The notes below the pieces were generated by a model, which saw nothing but the letters and a program-made list of their open reading frames with translations, ran no database searches and was not told where the DNA came from. A stretch of DNA of 64,000 nt from Clostridiales bacterium Firm_11 (GTDB taxonomy: Bacteria > Bacillota > Clostridia > Christensenellales > Aristaeellaceae). Shown piece after piece: positions 41,759 to 51,912 of this stretch. The first letter of the stretch is position 1. Every line of letters starts with the position of its first letter. The stretch lies in NCBI GenBank assembly GCA_001604105.1, contig LVAQ01000012.1:1-64000 (forward strand). Direction: 5' to 3'. The position numbers were made by a program, and so were the translations under genes.

Positions 41759-42766
41759 ATGGTTACGATACGGGAAATCGCGAACTTTTGCGGCGTTTCC
41801 ACCGCTACCGTCAGCAAAGCGCTCAACCATGGTACCGATATTGGCAAGGCAACGGCATTGCGCATTCGCGCGGCGGCGCAAAAGCTGGGGTACTATCCAA
41901 ACTCCGCGGCGCTGGCGCTGAAGACCAGGCATTCCCATAACCTTGGGCTGCTCACCTTGCTTCGGGATCAAAACGGCTTGTTGCATGATTTTGTTACGCT
42001 GGTCATCAACGCTTTTCAAGCGGAGGCAGAGCGCAACGGGTATGATGTAACCTTTGTGAGCGAGAACATCCGCGGCAATACCATGACTTATCTTGAACAC
42101 TGCCGGTACCGCAACTTTGACGGGGTGGCGCTCATCTGCGCCAACTTTTTCTCCGATTCGGTACGGGAATTTATGCAAAGCGACATCCCCTGTGTAACGG
42201 TGGATTGTTACCAGACCAAGCACTATTCCATTATGACCAATAATGATCAGGCATACGCCGCGTTACTGGATCATGTGATGCGCTTTGGACACCGCCGCAT
42301 TGCCTTTGTGGGCGGCAGGGATTCCGCCATTGCGGATATCCGCTTTGACTGCTTTCTGAAGGCCTGCCAGGCGCGCGGGATTGACTTACCAAAGGAATAC
42401 ATTCATTCTGCATATTATAACGACCTCATCTCCACCGCGGAGGCGACGCGTCAATTGCTGGCACTACCCAAGCCCCCCACCTGCATCTTTTATCCGGATG
42501 ATTTTGCCTGCATGGGCGGCATGCAGGAACTGCGCAGGCATGGCCTGTCCATCCCCAGAGATATGAGCGTAGTGGGCTTTGACGGCATCCGCCTTTCGCA
42601 AATCCTCCAACCCAGACTCACCACCTATCGGCAGGATATGGACGCCATTGGGGAAAGCGCGATGCGCATCCTGCGGGATGCCATCGAAAAACCCACCATC
42701 TCCATGCCCAAGCAAAGCTATATACCGGGCGAGCTCATTGTGGGCGAAACCGTAGCACGGATCTGA
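41759..42766 (+). CDS. LacI-family transcriptional regulator 2
   Basis: A 335-residue repressor. HTH VTIREIANFCGVSTATVSKA, hinge, then an effector domain (NLGLLTLLRDQNGLLHDF and on; FVGGRDSAIADIRFDCF; YPDDFACMGGMQELRRHG). A GTG at 41750 is in frame, but ATG at 41759 gives the standard N-terminus. It precedes the Opp-type transporter, GH3 and GH2 genes on the same strand and presumably controls them in response to an oligosaccharide. Confidence 0.93.
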   Translation: MVTIREIANFCGVSTATVSKALNHGTDIGKATALRIRAAAQKLGYYPNSAALALKTRHSHNLGLLTLLRDQNGLLHDFVTLVINAFQAEAERNGYDVTFVSENIRGNTMTYLEHCRYRNFDGVALICANFFSDSVREFMQSDIPCVTVDCYQTKHYSIMTNNDQAYAALLDHVMRFGHRRIAFVGGRDSAIADIRFDCFLKACQARGIDLPKEYIHSAYYNDLISTAEATRQLLALPKPPTCIFYPDDFACMGGMQELRRHGLSIPRDMSVVGFDGIRLSQILQPRLTTYRQDMDAIGESAMRILRDAIEKPTISMPKQSYIPGELIVGETVARI

Positions 42767-42975
42767 ACAGGGACGCGGATCCGAAGCGAATCAAACCGTC
42801 GGGCGTGGCATAAGCCATCGGTCGGCAGCGAAGCTTACCCAAAAGGGAGCAGAAGCTGATCGTGCAATGAGAGAACCGCCCCCTGTGTTTGCTATTCGCT
42901 TTTTTACCGGCCGCCCTCCACACCGGTACCCATGGCCGCGTTGGCCATAACGAATACATACATGGAGGGATCAGT

Positions 42976-44778
42976 ATGCAGAAAACCCGGAAACTCCTGA
43001 GCATGTTGCTCGCGATCGCCCTGTTGTGCAGCCTGTTCATCGTACCCGCATCGGCGGAAACCGTGGAGCTGCCGCGCAATGAGACCCTGTACTTCGCCGG
43101 CATCCAATGGGGCTCCGTCAACGGCTGGAACCCCCTGAGCGACGACATGAACAACGGCATGGCCATCACCCAGAACGCGGGCGGCTCCCGTTCGATCATG
43201 TTTGAGACGCTGTACATGTACAACATGCTGGACGGCTCTCTGACACCCCTACTTGCCGATGGCGACTATGTGTGGAATGACGCCCGTACCGAAATTACCG
43301 TGAAAATCAAGCCCGCCGCCAAGTGGAGCGATGGCACCGCCATCACCGCCGAAGACGTTGCTTACACGTTTGCTACCAGCGTGAAAATCGGCAACGCGCG
43401 CGGCAACAGCTACAAGCCCTTCATTGAAACCGTAGAAGCCGTGGATGATTCCACCGTGCTCATCAAGGCGAAGCTCAATGACGAAGGCGCCGCTGTCAAC
43501 CCCTTGCAGATGATCACCTATCTGGAAGAAGCCTATGTGTTCCAGAAGGCGTGGGTTGAGGCTGTGGAAGCCCGCAGCGGAGACGATCCCGCTGCCGTCA
43601 AACGTGATCTGGGTGAAGATGTGGTCTGGAGCGGCCCCTACACCAAGTATTACGCCGATGATCAGAAGGTCGTGTTTGTACGGGACGATGCCTACTGGGG
43701 TCAGGATGCCTCCATGTGGGGAACGCTGCCTGTACCCAAGTACATCGTGCATACCATTTATGCCGATAACCCCGCGGGCGAAACCGCCCTCAAGGCTGGC
43801 GAAGTGGATGTATGCCAGCAGTTTATCGCCAATATTCAGGATCTGTGGCTCAAGGACGGCCTGCCCATCAGCACCTACATGGACGAGGCGCCCTGGGGCA
43901 TCTGCGTGAACATGCCTACCGCTTATTACAACCTGGATAAGCCCGTGCTGCAAAACGCGGCGCTGCGCAAGGCCATTGCTTTGGCGGTGGATTATGACGC
44001 GATCATCCAAAACGCCATGACCGGGCAAAGCCCGTCCTTTGCCGATGTGCCCCGCTCGCTGATGAACCCCACCGCGGGCGAGCAAGCCACCTTTGACCAT
44101 GAAGCCGTGAAGGATCTCCAGTGGGCAGGCGACGACGCCGCCAGCGCCATTGCAATGCTCGACGCAGCCGGCATCGTGGATACCGATGGGGATGGCTGGC
44201 GCGATATCGACGGCGAAAAGATTTCCCTGAACGCCTGCTGCCCCAACGGCTGGACCGACTGGATGGCCGCGATGGAAATCGTTGCCGCCGCGGGCGAGAA
44301 GATTGGCATTGAAATCACTACCGAGTTCCCCGAGTGGAGCGTGTATCAGACGGTCGTGACCGCCGCCACGCAGGATCAGTATGACATCTTCATGATGTGG
44401 ACCGATTCCGCCGCACCCACCCAGCCCTGGGGCCGTGTACGCCAGCTGATGAGCAGCGAGTTCGTAGGCGTGGAAGGCAACTGGAGCGGCAACTGGGGTC
44501 ACTTCTCCAATGCCCGCGCGGATGAGATCATCGCCGCCATCCCCAGCGAGACGGATGAAGCCGCCCTCAAGGCACTCTACACCGAAGCGGTTCAGATCTA
44601 CCTGACCGAAGTACCCAGCTTTAGCCTCATGTATCGCCCCAACATGTTCCATGCAGTCAACGAGTCCGTGTGGACCAACTTCCCCGACGCATCCGACGGC
44701 CGCAACATCCCGCCGGCCATCTGCGTTGACGGATACGGTATCGCCGCGCTCTACGAGCTGGAGCTTGTAAACCCGTAA
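42976..44778 (+). CDS. ABC transporter substrate-binding protein, family 5 (Opp/Dpp type)
   Basis: A 600-residue secreted binding protein. Signal peptide ([20 protein letters not shown], then VPASA) without a usual lipobox. Family 5 features: [50 protein letters not shown] and [16 protein letters not shown]. Family 5 proteins bind peptides or oligosaccharides. The adjacent GH3 and beta-mannosidase genes favour a beta-linked oligosaccharide here (inference). ATG at 42976 follows GGAGGGATC. Confidence 0.92.
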   Translation: MQKTRKLLSMLLAIALLCSLFIVPASAETVELPRNETLYFAGIQWGSVNGWNPLSDDMNNGMAITQNAGGSRSIMFETLYMYNMLDGSLTPLLADGDYVWNDARTEITVKIKPAAKWSDGTAITAEDVAYTFATSVKIGNARGNSYKPFIETVEAVDDSTVLIKAKLNDEGAAVNPLQMITYLEEAYVFQKAWVEAVEARSGDDPAAVKRDLGEDVVWSGPYTKYYADDQKVVFVRDDAYWGQDASMWGTLPVPKYIVHTIYADNPAGETALKAGEVDVCQQFIANIQDLWLKDGLPISTYMDEAPWGICVNMPTAYYNLDKPVLQNAALRKAIALAVDYDAIIQNAMTGQSPSFADVPRSLMNPTAGEQATFDHEAVKDLQWAGDDAASAIAMLDAAGIVDTDGDGWRDIDGEKISLNACCPNGWTDWMAAMEIVAAAGEKIGIEITTEFPEWSVYQTVVTAATQDQYDIFMMWTDSAAPTQPWGRVRQLMSSEFVGVEGNWSGNWGHFSNARADEIIAAIPSETDEAALKALYTEAVQIYLTEVPSFSLMYRPNMFHAVNESVWTNFPDASDGRNIPPAICVDGYGIAALYELELVNP

Positions 44779-44789
44779 CCTGAAAAACT

Positions 44790-44833
44790 GGAGGCGGCTG
44801 CACCGCGGGGAGACCCGCGGCGCGGTCGCCTCC
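44790..44833 (+). terminator. Intercistronic hairpin after the binding-protein gene
   Basis: Outer stem GGAGGCG/CGCCTCC and inner stem CCGCGGG/CCCGCGG around AGA. No T tract. It most likely stabilises the binding-protein mRNA or attenuates the permease genes. Confidence 0.65.
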
Positions 44834-44853
44834 CATTGATGGGGGTAGGGGCC

Positions 44854-45858
44854 ATGAAAGGCTACCGGAAATATTTTGGCAAGAAGCTTTTTTGGTTTGG
44901 GATTACATTTATCGCGGCATTGCTTTTGAATTTCACCCTGCCGCGACTGATGCCCGGTGACCCGGTATCCATGATCGTGTCCAAGCAGGCGCAGGGGCTT
45001 ACCGAAGCTTCTGCCGTGAAAGCCATCTACGATAATTACGCCAAGGAATTCGGTACCAGCAAACCCATGATCGAGCAATTTTTCACCTACGTCGGCAACC
45101 TTTTCAAGGGCGATATGGGCACGTCCTTCAGCCAATACCCGCGCAAAGTGGCCGATATCATCGGCAGCGCCGTAGGCTGGACGCTGGGGCTGCAACTGCC
45201 GGCCATCATCATGGGCTGGTTGCTGGGCAACATCCTCGGTGCGCTGGCGGCGTATGTGCGCAAGGGTTTTGACAAGGTACTCATGCCGATGACGCTCTTC
45301 TTTTCCAGCGTGCCTGCCTTCGGTATGGCGGTCACATTGCTGGTGATTTTTTCAATCACGCTTAAAGTTACGCCTGTGGCGGGCGGCTACGGGTATGATA
45401 TGATTCCCAACTTCAGCTGGAATTTCATCAACTCCGTACTCCAGCATTACCAACTCCCCTTCTGGTCTATTGTGATCATCTCCATCGGCGGGCAGGCGAT
45501 TGGCATGCGGTCCATGTCCATCTATGAGCTGAACGCCGATTATGTCAAATACGCGCGCTTTTTAGGGATTAAAGACCGTAAGATCGTCGGCTATGTGTTC
45601 CGCAACGCCATGCTGCCACAGGTGACGGGGTTAGCCCTGTCGCTGGGTACAATGGTCGGCGGCGCGCTGGTGGCCGAGATCATTTTTAGTTATCCCGGGC
45701 TTGGCACAACCATGTACCAGGGCATCAAAATGATGGATTATCCGTTGATTTCCGGCACTACGCTCATCATCACGGTGATGGTGCTGGTGGCTACCTTCGT
45801 GTTGGATATTGTGTACGGCTTTATCGACCCGCGCGTCAAAGCCGCGCAGTTTGAGTAA
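44854..45858 (+). CDS. ABC transporter permease (DppB/OppB type)
   Basis: A 334-residue inner-membrane permease with six predicted segments. The DppB hallmarks are [16 protein letters not shown] near the start, a periplasmic loop, and the EAA-type region with [20 protein letters not shown]. It pairs with the DppC-type permease encoded 12 bases downstream. ATG at 44854 is preferred over the GC-rich ATGs a few codons upstream. Confidence 0.92.
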   Translation: MKGYRKYFGKKLFWFGITFIAALLLNFTLPRLMPGDPVSMIVSKQAQGLTEASAVKAIYDNYAKEFGTSKPMIEQFFTYVGNLFKGDMGTSFSQYPRKVADIIGSAVGWTLGLQLPAIIMGWLLGNILGALAAYVRKGFDKVLMPMTLFFSSVPAFGMAVTLLVIFSITLKVTPVAGGYGYDMIPNFSWNFINSVLQHYQLPFWSIVIISIGGQAIGMRSMSIYELNADYVKYARFLGIKDRKIVGYVFRNAMLPQVTGLALSLGTMVGGALVAEIIFSYPGLGTTMYQGIKMMDYPLISGTTLIITVMVLVATFVLDIVYGFIDPRVKAAQFE

Positions 45859-45870
45859 GGGGGTGGAAGC

Positions 45871-47121
45871 ATGAAAAATACAATTCGCCAGGTTTTCCAT
45901 TCCCCGAAATTTGTGGTGGGCTTTTGCATCTTTATGGCCATCCTGCTTACGATGCTCGTGTACCCTTTCATTAACCCCGGCGATCCGCTCAAGATGATTG
46001 GGCTTGGCACATTTGCGGAGCCGGGCACCTATGTGTCTATGTATGACAGCGTAGGCGCGCCCTTTAGCACCTTTAAGATTCCCGATGCGGATGTTAAGCG
46101 TCTGGACAAGCTGCTAACCCAGGAGGACCGCGCCAAAATGCGGGAGTGGCTTGAGCTTGCGCAGGTGGATGTGAGCGAGCTGGATGTTGGCGATATGGAT
46201 TCGCTGCTGGCGATGTGGAAACAGCACTATGATCCGGAAATTCGGATTCCGGGCATGATCAAAGCGGTGCGCAACTACTACATACGCCTGAACAACAGCA
46301 TCCTGAGCGCCAGCGTGAGCGATACGCTTAAGGTTACCGATACTGACGAGGCAACCGGCGAAACCATCGAGAAAACCAAAATCTCCAAAACAGATTATGT
46401 GAACGTGGACGATGTGGCCAATGTGATTTCGTTGCCCCTGGGCACGGATAACTTTGGCCGTGATACCCTTAAGCAACTGGTTGCCGCGTGTGGCGTGTCC
46501 ATTTCCATCGGGCTCATCGCGGGGGCGGTAGCCACGGCGCTGGGGCTTCTGCTGGGGCTGCTGGCAGGGTATCTGGGCGGCTGGGTGGATGATTTCATTA
46601 TGTTCTTTACCAACATTTTCACGGTGATCCCCTCCTTTGTGCTGCTGATTCTCATTAACTACTCCATCAATCAGGATCAGCGCGGGGCGGGCACAGTGGC
46701 GCTGGTGATTGGGCTTACCAGTTGGGTGTGGACAACCCGCTCGGTACGCAGCCAGGTCATCAGCCTGCGCAATCGGGATCATGTGAACTTGAGCCGCCTT
46801 TCCGGGCACTCACTGCCGCGCATCATCCTGACGGATATCCTGCCCTACATCGCCTCCTACGTGATGATGGCGTTCATCCTGCAGGTGAGCAGCGGCATAC
46901 TGGCGGAGGCGCAGCTCTCCTTGCTAGGCCTTGGCCCCAAAACCACGGAGGTACCCACGCTGGGGCTGATGATGAACTGGGCCATGCTCTACTCCGCGCA
47001 CCTGAACGGCTCGTGGTGGGCATACTTTCCGGTGATCCTGGTCATCGCGCTCATCTCATTTTCGTTGAATTTGATGAACACGGGGCTTGATCAGGTTTTC
47101 AACCCCACCCTGAGAGAGTAG
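45871..47121 (+). CDS. ABC transporter permease (DppC/OppC type) with large extracytoplasmic insertion
   Basis: A 416-residue permease, clearly longer than the usual 280-310. After the first membrane segment ([20 protein letters not shown]) there is an extra hydrophilic region of about 100 residues before the conserved [14 protein letters not shown] near residue 190. The insertion has acidic and helical segments ([20 protein letters not shown] and others) and should lie outside the membrane, where it could contact the binding protein. The rest is standard, with five segments and an EAA region ([19 protein letters not shown]). Confidence 0.9.
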   Translation: MKNTIRQVFHSPKFVVGFCIFMAILLTMLVYPFINPGDPLKMIGLGTFAEPGTYVSMYDSVGAPFSTFKIPDADVKRLDKLLTQEDRAKMREWLELAQVDVSELDVGDMDSLLAMWKQHYDPEIRIPGMIKAVRNYYIRLNNSILSASVSDTLKVTDTDEATGETIEKTKISKTDYVNVDDVANVISLPLGTDNFGRDTLKQLVAACGVSISIGLIAGAVATALGLLLGLLAGYLGGWVDDFIMFFTNIFTVIPSFVLLILINYSINQDQRGAGTVALVIGLTSWVWTTRSVRSQVISLRNRDHVNLSRLSGHSLPRIILTDILPYIASYVMMAFILQVSSGILAEAQLSLLGLGPKTTEVPTLGLMMNWAMLYSAHLNGSWWAYFPVILVIALISFSLNLMNTGLDQVFNPTLRE

Positions 47122-47131
47122 GAGGGCGACC

Positions 47132-48145
47132 ATGAGCAATAAAGTGTTGGAAGTCCGGGGGCTCACCACCAAATATGTGACGCGCTTCCGAGAAAATATC
47201 TATGCGGTGGACAACGTTTCCCTTTCCATTGAAGAAGGCAAAAGCCTGGGCATTGCGGGGGAAAGCGGGTGCGGCAAATCTACGCTGGCCTTGAGCCTGA
47301 TGGGCTACTACTTTGCGCCGCTGCATTACACGAGCGGGGAAATCATCATCGACGGCAAAAACATATCCGGCATGAAACCCGATGAAGTGCGCAAAAACGT
47401 GCTGGGTAACGAGATTGCCTACATACCGCAGGCGGCCATGAACGCGCTCAACCCCACGCGGCGCATCCGCCGGTTTGTGGAGGATGTGATTCTGGCGCAC
47501 GACCCCAAAGCCAACAAAAAGCAGATATCCGAAATGGCGGAGGCTCGCTTTGCGGAGTTGGGGCTGCCCGCAAGCGTTCTGGACAGGCATCCCGTGGAGC
47601 TTTCCGGCGGTATGAAACAGCGCACGGTCATCGCCATTTCCACCATCCTAAAGCCCAAGGTGCTCATTGCCGATGAGCCTTCCAGCGCGCTGGATGTGAC
47701 CAGCCAGAAGATGGTCATCAAAATGCTGCGCGACCTGATGGAAAAAGGCTACATCCGCGCGATGATCTTCATCACCCATGAACTGCCCCTGCTTTATAAC
47801 GTGACGGACGATATCATGGTGATGTACGCGGGGCAGATTGTGGAACAGGGTACCGCCAAACAGATGGTGTTTGACCCCATCCATCCCTACTCCCGCGGGC
47901 TGATGCGCTCCATCATCGTGCCGGAAGAAGGCACGCGCGGGCACAAGCTTGCCGCCATCCCGGGCACGCCGCCCAACCTGAAAAACCCGCCGCAGGGGTG
48001 CAGGTTTGCCGACCGTTGCCAATATGTGGTGCCCCAATGCCGTGTTTCCGCGATTCCCATGATTACCTTTGACAATACGCGGGAATACCGCTGCGGCCAC
48101 GCCGTACAGCATTTAAGGGAGGTGTACAGCCATGACGATGCATGA
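47132..48145 (+). CDS. ABC transporter ATP-binding protein (DppD/OppD type)
   Basis: A 337-residue ATPase. Walker [11 protein letters not shown]-loop [12 protein letters not shown], signature LSGGMKQR, Walker [13 protein letters not shown] and H-loop FITHELP. The C-terminal oligopeptide-transporter extension has the cysteine-bearing [14 protein letters not shown] motif, which often binds an iron-sulfur cluster in this family. It overlaps the next ATPase gene by 14 bases. Confidence 0.95.
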   Translation: MSNKVLEVRGLTTKYVTRFRENIYAVDNVSLSIEEGKSLGIAGESGCGKSTLALSLMGYYFAPLHYTSGEIIIDGKNISGMKPDEVRKNVLGNEIAYIPQAAMNALNPTRRIRRFVEDVILAHDPKANKKQISEMAEARFAELGLPASVLDRHPVELSGGMKQRTVIAISTILKPKVLIADEPSSALDVTSQKMVIKMLRDLMEKGYIRAMIFITHELPLLYNVTDDIMVMYAGQIVEQGTAKQMVFDPIHPYSRGLMRSIIVPEEGTRGHKLAAIPGTPPNLKNPPQGCRFADRCQYVVPQCRVSAIPMITFDNTREYRCGHAVQHLREVYSHDDA

Positions 48146-49007
48146 TGCCTGCGCGGTGGATCAGCATTTGACGTTGGCACCAAAGCGGATCGGCGACCTG
48201 GAAAACCGCCCGCTGTGCCTGAGCGGCAAGGGCGTAACCAAGGTGTTTGGCACGGGTGCTAAGCAAACCGTCGCGGTAGATCACGTGGATTTTGCCTTTC
48301 ATGAGGGCGAGCTGGTATCCATTGTTGGGGAGAGCGGCAGCGGCAAAACCACGCTGGCCAAGATGCTGCTGGGGCTCATCAGCGTTACGCAGGGGGAAAT
48401 ATGTTTTCAGGGCAAGCCGCGGGATATTTCCACCAGCCGCAAAAAACGCGAGTACTGGAAGGGCATCCAGGCCATATTTCAGGACCCGTTCAGCGCTTTC
48501 AATGTGTTCAATAAAATTGATACCGTGCTGCTGGATTGCATCCATATGACCGGCGGGCGCGGCCTTCCCCACGCGAAAAAAGTGGAAATGATGGAAGAAG
48601 CCTGCTGTTTTGTGAACCTGAAATATGCGGAGCTTACCAACAAATACCCCTTTGAGCTATCCGGCGGGCAGATGCAGCGGCTCATGATTGCGCGCGTATT
48701 TCTGCTGAAACCCAGAATTCTGGTTGCTGATGAACCCACCAGCATGATCGACGCCTGTTCCCGCGCGACCATTCTGGACATGCTGTTGCAGCTGCGCGAT
48801 GAAATTGGCATGACCATCCTGTTCATTACGCATGACATCGGGCTGGCATACTATATTTCCGATAGCGTGTACATCATGGAGCATGGTAAAATAGTGGAAC
48901 AGGGCACGGCCGATGAGGTGATTCTGACCCCCAAAGCGCCCTATACCAAGCGGCTCATCAGCGATGTACCCAAGATTTACGAGCCGTGGGATTTGACCAC
49001 GGTGTAG
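48132..49007 (+). CDS. ABC transporter ATP-binding protein (DppF/OppF type)
   Basis: Second ATPase, 291 residues. Walker [11 protein letters not shown]-loop [12 protein letters not shown], signature LSGGQMQR, Walker [12 protein letters not shown] and H-loop FITHDIG. It forms the heterodimeric motor with the preceding ATPase, making the importer complete. It is shorter at the C-terminus than OppF usually is. Confidence 0.94.
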   Translation: MTMHDACAVDQHLTLAPKRIGDLENRPLCLSGKGVTKVFGTGAKQTVAVDHVDFAFHEGELVSIVGESGSGKTTLAKMLLGLISVTQGEICFQGKPRDISTSRKKREYWKGIQAIFQDPFSAFNVFNKIDTVLLDCIHMTGGRGLPHAKKVEMMEEACCFVNLKYAELTNKYPFELSGGQMQRLMIARVFLLKPRILVADEPTSMIDACSRATILDMLLQLRDEIGMTILFITHDIGLAYYISDSVYIMEHGKIVEQGTADEVILTPKAPYTKRLISDVPKIYEPWDLTTV

Positions 49008-49060
49008 CCCAGTGCTTTTACTACTACAATCCCCACGGGGAAAGGAAGGTAACATCATTT

Positions 49061-51331
49061 ATGGACATCAAAGCAACCGTTGCCCAAATGACGCTGGAAG
49101 AGAAAGCGGGGCTTCTCTCCGGGCTGGATTTTTGGCATACGAAACCTGTCCCGCGGCTGGGCATTCCCAGCTGCATGGTCAGCGACGGCCCGCATGGCCT
49201 GCGTAAGCAGGATGAAGATGCCGATCATGTGGGCATTAACGACGCCATCAAAGCCATCTGTTTTCCGGCGGGCTGCGCCACCGCCGCCTCCTTTGACCGC
49301 GCGCTGCTGGCCACCCTTGGCGAGGCGCTGGGGCAGGCATGCCAGCACGAGGGGGTTTCGGTGGTGCTTGGCCCCGCGGTGAACATCAAACGCTCGCCAC
49401 TTTGCGGGCGCAACTTTGAGTACTTCAGCGAAGACCCTTACCTGGCGGGGGAAGCCGCTGTGAGCCTGATTGAAGGCGTGCAAAGCCAGAATGTGGGCAC
49501 GTCCATCAAGCACTTCGCGCTTAACAGCCAGGAACACCGCCGCATGAGCAGCGACAGCGTGGCCGATGAGCGCACCCTGCGGGAAATCTACCTGCCCGCC
49601 TTTGAAACAGCCATTAAGCGTGCGATGCCGTGGACGGTCATGTGCAGCTATAACCTTATCAACGGTACCTATGCGTGCCAGAATCATTGGCTGCTCACCC
49701 AACTGCTGCGTAAGGAATGGGGCTTTGACGGCTATGTGATGAGCGACTGGGGCGCGGTGGATGACCGCATTGCCAGTGTGGAAGCGGGGCTGGATCTGGA
49801 GATGCCCGCATCCGGCGGGGAAAATGACCGCCGCATCATCAAGGCGGTACAGCAGGGCAAGCTGGATGAAAGGCTGGTGGATTTGTGCTGCGAGCGCATT
49901 TTGACCGTCAATCAGCGCTTCCTGGAGAACCAGAAACCGGAAACCCCGTGGGATCAGGAGGCGCAGCACGCGCTTGCGCGCAAACTGGCCGCCGATTGCA
50001 TGGTGCTGCTGAAAAACGAGGATGGCTTATTGCCGCTGACCCGCGGCGCGAAGGTGGCGGTAATCGGCGCCTTTGCCAAGCAACCGCGCTATCAGGGCGG
50101 CGGCAGCTCTCACATCAACAGCGCACAGATAACCAGCGCGTGGGATGTGCTTTCCGCATGGCCGCACATAACCTATGCCCAAGGGTATGACATCGACAAC
50201 GACGCGCCGGATGAACGCCTGCTGGCCGAAGCCGAGGCAGCCGCCCGCGCCGCGGAGGTGGCGGTGGTCTTTGCCGGTTTGCCGGATCGTTTCGAGAGCG
50301 AAGGGTATGACCGTACCCACCTGTCCATGCCCGCCGCGCAGGAAGCGCTGATTGAACGCGTAGCGGCCGCCAACCCCCTGACGGTGGTGGTGCTGCACAA
50401 CGGCAGCCCCATTGTGATGCCATGGCTACCGCGCGTGAAGGCTGTGCTGGAAGCTTATCTGGGCGGGCAGGCTGTGGGCGGCGCCACGGTGGATGTGCTC
50501 TTTGGGGATGTGAACCCCAGCGGCCGCCTGCCCGAAAGCTTCCCGCGAAAACTTTCGGATAATCCTTCCTACCCATGGTACGGCGGGGAGGGAGATGTGG
50601 TAGAATATCGAGAGGGCATTTTTGTGGGTTACCGCTGGTATGATAAAAAGGAAATGACCGTGCTGTTCCCCTTTGGCTATGGCCTGAGCTACACGCAGTT
50701 TGCCTATGCGAACCTGCGCCTTAACCAAACCGAAATGACCGATACCCAAACCCTGAAGGTAACCGTAGAGGTGACCAACAAAGGTACCCGCTACGGCAAA
50801 GAAGTGGTACAGCTCTACATTGCGGATAGGGAAAGTACGGCCATCCGGCCTGTGCGCGAGCTCAAGGGTTTCGAAAAGGTCGCGCTGGTGCCGGGCGAAA
50901 CCAAAACGGTCACCTTCACACTGGACAAGCGCGCTTTTGCTTATTGGAACGAGCAGCTGCACGACTGGCATGTGGAAAGCGGCGCGTTTGGGATTCAGAT
51001 TGGCCGCTCCAGCCGTGACATTGTTCTGGAGGCGGATGTAATGGTAAACGCCACGGTGCAGGTGCCAAAGCCCGTAACCCTCAATTCCATTTTTATGGAT
51101 TTGCTGGCCGTGCCCAAGTACGCGCAGGAAATGCAACCGCTGATGGCCATGATGCAGGAAACCTTCTCGACCCACGCAAACGAAGAAGGCGTTGACGCGG
51201 CGGTTTCCGGGGATATGCTTCAGGCGATGATCGGCTATACCCCGCTGCGTACCCTGCTGAGCTTTACCAATGGCCGCGTTGGCTATGATCAACTGGTGGC
51301 GCTGGTGGAAAGGCTCAATGCCCTTCCGTAA
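49061..51331 (+). CDS. GH3 beta-glucosidase-type glycoside hydrolase 1
   Basis: A 756-residue intracellular enzyme without signal peptide. N-terminal barrel with MTLEEKAGLLSGLDFWHT, SDGPHGLRK, NFEYFSEDPYLAGE and SIKHFALNSQEHRR. The nucleophile is Asp229 in VMSDWGAVDD. The second domain has VAVIGAFAKQPRYQGGGSS, and the C-terminal fibronectin III-like domain has VTVEVTNKGTRYGKEVVQLY. It lies directly after the transporter genes and probably trims terminal beta-glucosyl (or related) residues from imported oligosaccharides. ATG at 49061 follows GGAAAGGAAGG. Confidence 0.93.
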   Translation: MDIKATVAQMTLEEKAGLLSGLDFWHTKPVPRLGIPSCMVSDGPHGLRKQDEDADHVGINDAIKAICFPAGCATAASFDRALLATLGEALGQACQHEGVSVVLGPAVNIKRSPLCGRNFEYFSEDPYLAGEAAVSLIEGVQSQNVGTSIKHFALNSQEHRRMSSDSVADERTLREIYLPAFETAIKRAMPWTVMCSYNLINGTYACQNHWLLTQLLRKEWGFDGYVMSDWGAVDDRIASVEAGLDLEMPASGGENDRRIIKAVQQGKLDERLVDLCCERILTVNQRFLENQKPETPWDQEAQHALARKLAADCMVLLKNEDGLLPLTRGAKVAVIGAFAKQPRYQGGGSSHINSAQITSAWDVLSAWPHITYAQGYDIDNDAPDERLLAEAEAAARAAEVAVVFAGLPDRFESEGYDRTHLSMPAAQEALIERVAAANPLTVVVLHNGSPIVMPWLPRVKAVLEAYLGGQAVGGATVDVLFGDVNPSGRLPESFPRKLSDNPSYPWYGGEGDVVEYREGIFVGYRWYDKKEMTVLFPFGYGLSYTQFAYANLRLNQTEMTDTQTLKVTVEVTNKGTRYGKEVVQLYIADRESTAIRPVRELKGFEKVALVPGETKTVTFTLDKRAFAYWNEQLHDWHVESGAFGIQIGRSSRDIVLEADVMVNATVQVPKPVTLNSIFMDLLAVPKYAQEMQPLMAMMQETFSTHANEEGVDAAVSGDMLQAMIGYTPLRTLLSFTNGRVGYDQLVALVERLNALP

Positions 51332-51912
51332 GCTGCCCACACCCTTACTGCCTTATCTCCCAAACCCAAGGCACGCTATGATCGGTTTTCCATGGAATCG
51401 TTGCGGTGCACAAACGGAAGCCAGGGTACCTCCATGGGGCTTCCAGGTGATGAGCCACCTTGGTCGGTCAGGATCATCCCATGCACTTATACCGCTAGCC
51501 GGAGGATAGGATCAGGCATCCGCCGCAGGCAAAGCCCTGTGGTAAAGGGTCGGAGATTGGTCAGGCGCAAAGGCGCAGGCGTTTTGCCCTGCGCCCGCGC
51601 GCCTGGCGGCGGCATGAGGCGATTGGAAACGCCTCATGCCGTTTATACGATGCGGCGGCGCACGCCTTGTATCCATGCCCGCCCCGCTACGGGTGGACGC
51701 TTCGCGCGGGAGCATCAGGGCTGGCGGGCGCAGCGAAAGGCGATAATTGCCGCGCCTTCGCGCCATGCGCGCTTGGGATACCCGCCGCTTCGGCTTTGCA
51801 TTCGATTGGCTGGCGGTTGCGGCACAGCATCCGCACTTGGTATACGAAAGCATCCCCCCGACCTGCCGCGCGGGATAACCCCACGCGGCCTACCATGACG
51901 GAGGAAACCGCT
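51332..51912. other. Intergenic region with two strong hairpins
   Basis: No credible gene. GGCGCAGG/CCTGCGCC (51572-51579 with 51588-51595) and a perfect 12-bp stem CGGCATGAGGCG/CGCCTCATGCCG (51610-51621 with 51630-51641) followed by TTTATACG. They may end the transporter-GH3 transcript, so the beta-mannosidase gene may have its own promoter, which I could not identify. Confidence 0.6.
51610..51648 (+). terminator. Terminator-like hairpin between GH3 and GH2 genes
   Basis: Perfect 12-bp stem with an 8-base loop (ATTGGAAA) and a short T-rich tail TTTAT. Confidence 0.55.

Noticed and set aside
43249-45195. Minus-strand open frame of 648 codons across the binding-protein and permease genes
   Set aside because: Lies entirely opposite strongly supported genes; no ribosome site or domain pattern. 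It results from the base composition of the sense genes.
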